64,000 nucleotides of DNA from contig CBFIAR010000009.1 of the NCBI GenBank assembly GCA_965660625.1, forward strand, positions 76,688 to 140,687, in the 5' to 3' direction. The notes below the pieces were generated by a model. The model was not told the origin of the DNA and did no database searches. It saw only the letters and a list, made by a program, of their open reading frames with translations. Shown piece by piece: positions 61,978 to 64,000 of the stretch; the stretch's first letter is position 1, and every line of letters starts with the position of its first letter. The DNA comes from Glaciecola sp965660625. Lineage in GTDB: Bacteria > Pseudomonadota > Gammaproteobacteria > Enterobacterales > Alteromonadaceae. The position numbers and the translations under genes are program-made.

Positions 61978-63386
61978 CAGCAACTGACGCAAAAAGCGCC
62001 ACTTCATTTTCTAACTTAGGTTTGTCAGAACCTTTGATGGAAGCACTAAATGCCCTTGAGTTTACGCAAATGACGCAAACTCAACAGGCCTGCTTGCCGG
62101 ATGTGTTGGCTGGCGCTGATGTTGCAGTGCAAGCGAAAACAGGCAGCGGTAAAACCCTTGCATTTGGATTAGCGTTGCTAAGTAAAATTGATGTTGAAGC
62201 GAGAAACCCACAGTGCCTGATCATGTGTCCTACGCGTGAACTAGCCGAACAAGTTGCTGAGCAAATTCGCTTGTTGGCAAAACGCATGGCTAATTTAAAA
62301 GTGGTTTCTTTAGTTGGTGGCATGCCAATGGGGCCGCAAATAGTGTCACTACGCTACGGTGCAAACGTGGTGGTGGGAACCCCAGGCCGCATTATGGACC
62401 ACATTGGTAAGCGCACGCTAAGCTTAAAAAAAGTTAATTGTTTTGTGCTCGATGAAGCCGATCGCATGCTCGATATGGGTTTTGAAGATGAGATGCGGGT
62501 GGTCATGCACCATCTTTCACAAACTGCCTTGGCGGCAACACGACAAACCTTGTTATTTTCAGCTACGTTTCCTGATCAAATTAAGAGCATTACGGAACAG
62601 TATCAGCGCAATGCAAAGATAATCAAAGTTGAAGACGGGCAGTTTGCGCCGAATATAGAGCAGCAGGCATATCGTATCAGCAACGAACATCGAACGCAGG
62701 CAGTGGCGGCCTTACTGACGCATCATCAAATTGAATCGACGATTGTGTTTTGCCGAACTAGACGTGAAACCAAAGAACTCAGTGAACAATTATATCAAAT
62801 GGGCTTTACCGCGGTAGGTTTGCACGGTGATTTAGAACAGTCGGAGCGCAGTCAAGTACTTGCACGATTTGCGAATAAAACAGTGAGCGTTTTAGTGGCA
62901 ACCGATGTTGCTGCGCGCGGGCTTGATATAGAGCGCGTCGACTTAGTCATCAATCACAGAGTGAGTGAAGATATTGACACTCATACACATCGAATTGGAC
63001 GCACAGGTCGAGCGGAAGAGAAAGGTCTCGCGATCACGTTAATAGATGATAGCGAAGAAGGTAAGTTAGACGAAATAGCAGCAAAAACAGATGCCAAAAT
63101 TAGCAAGCTGCATATTCAAGGTGTGCGCTTCCATGCAAACCGTATACGAGAACCAGAGTTTGTTTGTATTGCAGTTGACGGTGGTAAACGGGATAAGCTG
63201 CGTCCAGGAGATATTCTCGGGGCGTTAACTAAAGAGGCTGAAGTGCCTGGCGAAGATATTGGTAAAATTTCAATTTCTGCTAACCATACCTACATCGCCA
63301 TAAAAGCGAGAAGCGTCAAGCGGGCATTGAACCAATTTCGTGAGCGTCGTATCAAAGGAAAACGCTTTAAAGCAAGAAAGCTCTGA
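61974..63386 (+). CDS. dbpA: DEAD-box RNA helicase DbpA
   Basis: DbpA is a DEAD-box helicase that acts in late 50S subunit assembly by binding hairpin 92 of 23S rRNA. The 470-residue protein has the Q motif, AKTGSGKT, PTRELAEQV, DEADRML, SATFP, VFCRTRRE and HRIGRTGRA, then a C-terminal RNA-binding domain (about residues 395-470) with DGGKRDKLRPGDILGAL, which identifies DbpA. The ATG at 61974 overlaps the pyrC stop. Co-transcription with pyrC is likely but not otherwise meaningful. Confidence 0.95.
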   Translation: MTATDAKSATSFSNLGLSEPLMEALNALEFTQMTQTQQACLPDVLAGADVAVQAKTGSGKTLAFGLALLSKIDVEARNPQCLIMCPTRELAEQVAEQIRLLAKRMANLKVVSLVGGMPMGPQIVSLRYGANVVVGTPGRIMDHIGKRTLSLKKVNCFVLDEADRMLDMGFEDEMRVVMHHLSQTALAATRQTLLFSATFPDQIKSITEQYQRNAKIIKVEDGQFAPNIEQQAYRISNEHRTQAVAALLTHHQIESTIVFCRTRRETKELSEQLYQMGFTAVGLHGDLEQSERSQVLARFANKTVSVLVATDVAARGLDIERVDLVINHRVSEDIDTHTHRIGRTGRAEEKGLAITLIDDSEEGKLDEIAAKTDAKISKLHIQGVRFHANRIREPEFVCIAVDGGKRDKLRPGDILGALTKEAEVPGEDIGKISISANHTYIAIKARSVKRALNQFRERRIKGKRFKARKL

Positions 63387-63477
63387 GTTTCTAAAAAAAT
63401 AGCTGATAGCTGAGTGATTTGACTTTTTTGCGTAAATTGAGATAGTAAACGCTACAATAATAAGTAAGGAAGCACCC

Positions 63478-63669
63478 ATGAATAATAAACTGCTTGGTAT
63501 CATCTTAATCATCATTGGTACGGCTTTATGCATTTGGGGTTATGATGTTTATGACTCTGCAGGTTCGCAAATTAAGCGCACTTTCAGCGGTGATACACCG
63601 ATGGAAGCATGGTTAGGTTTAATCGGCGGTGCTTTGTGCATCGTCATTGGTATCTTTAAATTAAAATAA
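63478..63669 (+). CDS. DUF3185 small membrane protein
   Basis: The 63-residue protein has two hydrophobic segments (residues 5-21 and 45-62) around a short loop containing DVYDSAGSQIKRTFSGDTPMEAW, the pattern of DUF3185. Function unknown; inner membrane. AAGGAAG lies before the ATG. Confidence 0.88.
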   Translation: MNNKLLGIILIIIGTALCIWGYDVYDSAGSQIKRTFSGDTPMEAWLGLIGGALCIVIGIFKLK

Positions 63670-63928
63670 AGCACAAAACAGAGTCAGAGAGGGGTATCTC
63701 TGTTGCAGCTAAATAATAACTTAGGCGTCCGAGCCTAAAGCTGACATAGCGAGTTCAAATTTTTGCTCAAATTAACGTAGCTTTTTTAATCTTAAAAACC
63801 CAATGAGTGATAGACGGTTTTGGGCAGTTAGGGGTCGGTCGCAAAACATCTATTTAAGTTGAGTTTCGGCCTTTCAAGCACCATCTAACAGAAGTTTATC
63901 TTATGACGGCAATGGGGGGCTAAAGCGA
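63670..63928. other. Intergenic region near the right edge
   Basis: No gene is supported in these 259 bases. Two small hairpins were noticed: CAGAGA/TCTCTG near 63685-63702 and TTAGGC/GCCTAA at 63721-63738, neither followed by a T run. Confidence 0.45.
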
Positions 63929-63992
63929 TGTATGGACTCCACCAATCTAATTAGTTAGCGTGGTAGTCGTCTAAACCAAAGGAGTCCATACA
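63929..63992. repeat. 12-bp inverted repeat enclosing the RBS of the edge gene
   Basis: TGTATGGACTCC (63929-63940) is perfectly complementary to GGAGTCCATACA (63981-63992) across a 40-nt loop. The right arm contains the GGAG ribosome binding site and ends directly before the ATG at 63993. The pattern suggests the end of a mobile element or an attenuator for the gene that follows; the window ends too soon to tell. Confidence 0.7.
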
Positions 63993-64000
63993 ATGCAAAA
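63993..64000 (+). CDS. Start of an ORF truncated by the window edge
   Basis: ATGCAAAA begins nine bases after GGAG. Only two complete codons (Met-Gln) are visible, so the product cannot be named. The inverted repeat upstream hints at a transposase, which is inference only. Confidence 0.45.

Noticed and set aside
1..64000. CRISPR arrays, rRNA or tRNA genes, prophage
   Set aside because: No direct repeats with regular spacers, no cloverleaf with conserved T-loop and no phage genes were seen on either strand.

Overview
The window looks like about 64 kb of chromosome from a marine gammaproteobacterium of the Alteromonadales, probably an Alteromonas/Glaciecola/Paraglaciecola relative. Reasons: the queG | nnr-tsaE-amiB-mutL-miaA-hfq-hflX-hflK-hflC arrangement, a methylcitrate cluster of the AcnD/PrpF type under a GntR-type regulator, a GlyGly-CTERM subtilase, agmatine deiminase genes and a moderately low GC by eye. 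It comes from a draft assembly: a 97-base run of N lies inside the large protease gene. I see no rRNA, tRNA, CRISPR array or complete insertion sequence. Assignments rest on reading motifs and recalling families; no search was run.

Layout. 1-579: 5' part of a yghU-like glutathione transferase gene. 943-7645 (minus): propionate catabolism operon prpR-prpB-prpC-acnD-prpF, with a readable promoter and three copies of one palindromic operator core. 7919-9211: OmpA-family porin-like protein with calcium-binding repeats. 9451-9918: zur. 10149-12096: nudC and hemE. 12159-13322: queG, divergent from the gene block 13342-23641 (NAD(P)HX repair, tRNA t6A synthesis, cell-wall amidase, mismatch repair, tRNA isopentenylation, Hfq, HflX, HflKC). 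23806-28328: AbgT transporter, hemH, DUF4112, DUF2237, ubiG. 28439-34279: a glutathione transferase and a 1.65-kilocodon secreted subtilase. 34699-36966: exported catalase-peroxidase.

37834-39768: amidase and ArsC-like reductase. 39906-46051: four-gene DNA repair set (ATP-dependent ligase, MBL-fold exonuclease, Lhr-type helicase, metallophosphoesterase) as two divergent pairs. 46182-51161 (minus): folM, a TonB-dependent receptor, aguA and aguB, facing folE (51374-52063). 52175-56808: M24 peptidase, lipoprotein alpha-amylase, YdhF-like aldo/keto reductase. 57250-60209: DinB-like protein, PhnA-domain protein and a two-domain acyltransferase resembling the ornithine-lipid synthase OlsF. 60418-60837: decayed gene. 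60895-63669: pyrC, dbpA and a DUF3185 membrane protein. At the right edge a new reading frame begins at 63993 behind a 12-bp inverted repeat that contains its ribosome binding site.

Most of the window is conserved core. The most notable items are the operator array at prpR, the nearly certain misassembly at the catalytic His motif of the subtilase, two copies of a palindromic intergenic element (12120-12162 and 23676-23731), a repeat-rich linker ORF that bridges the exonuclease and ligase genes, the OlsF-like fusion, and paired dyads in the katG leader.
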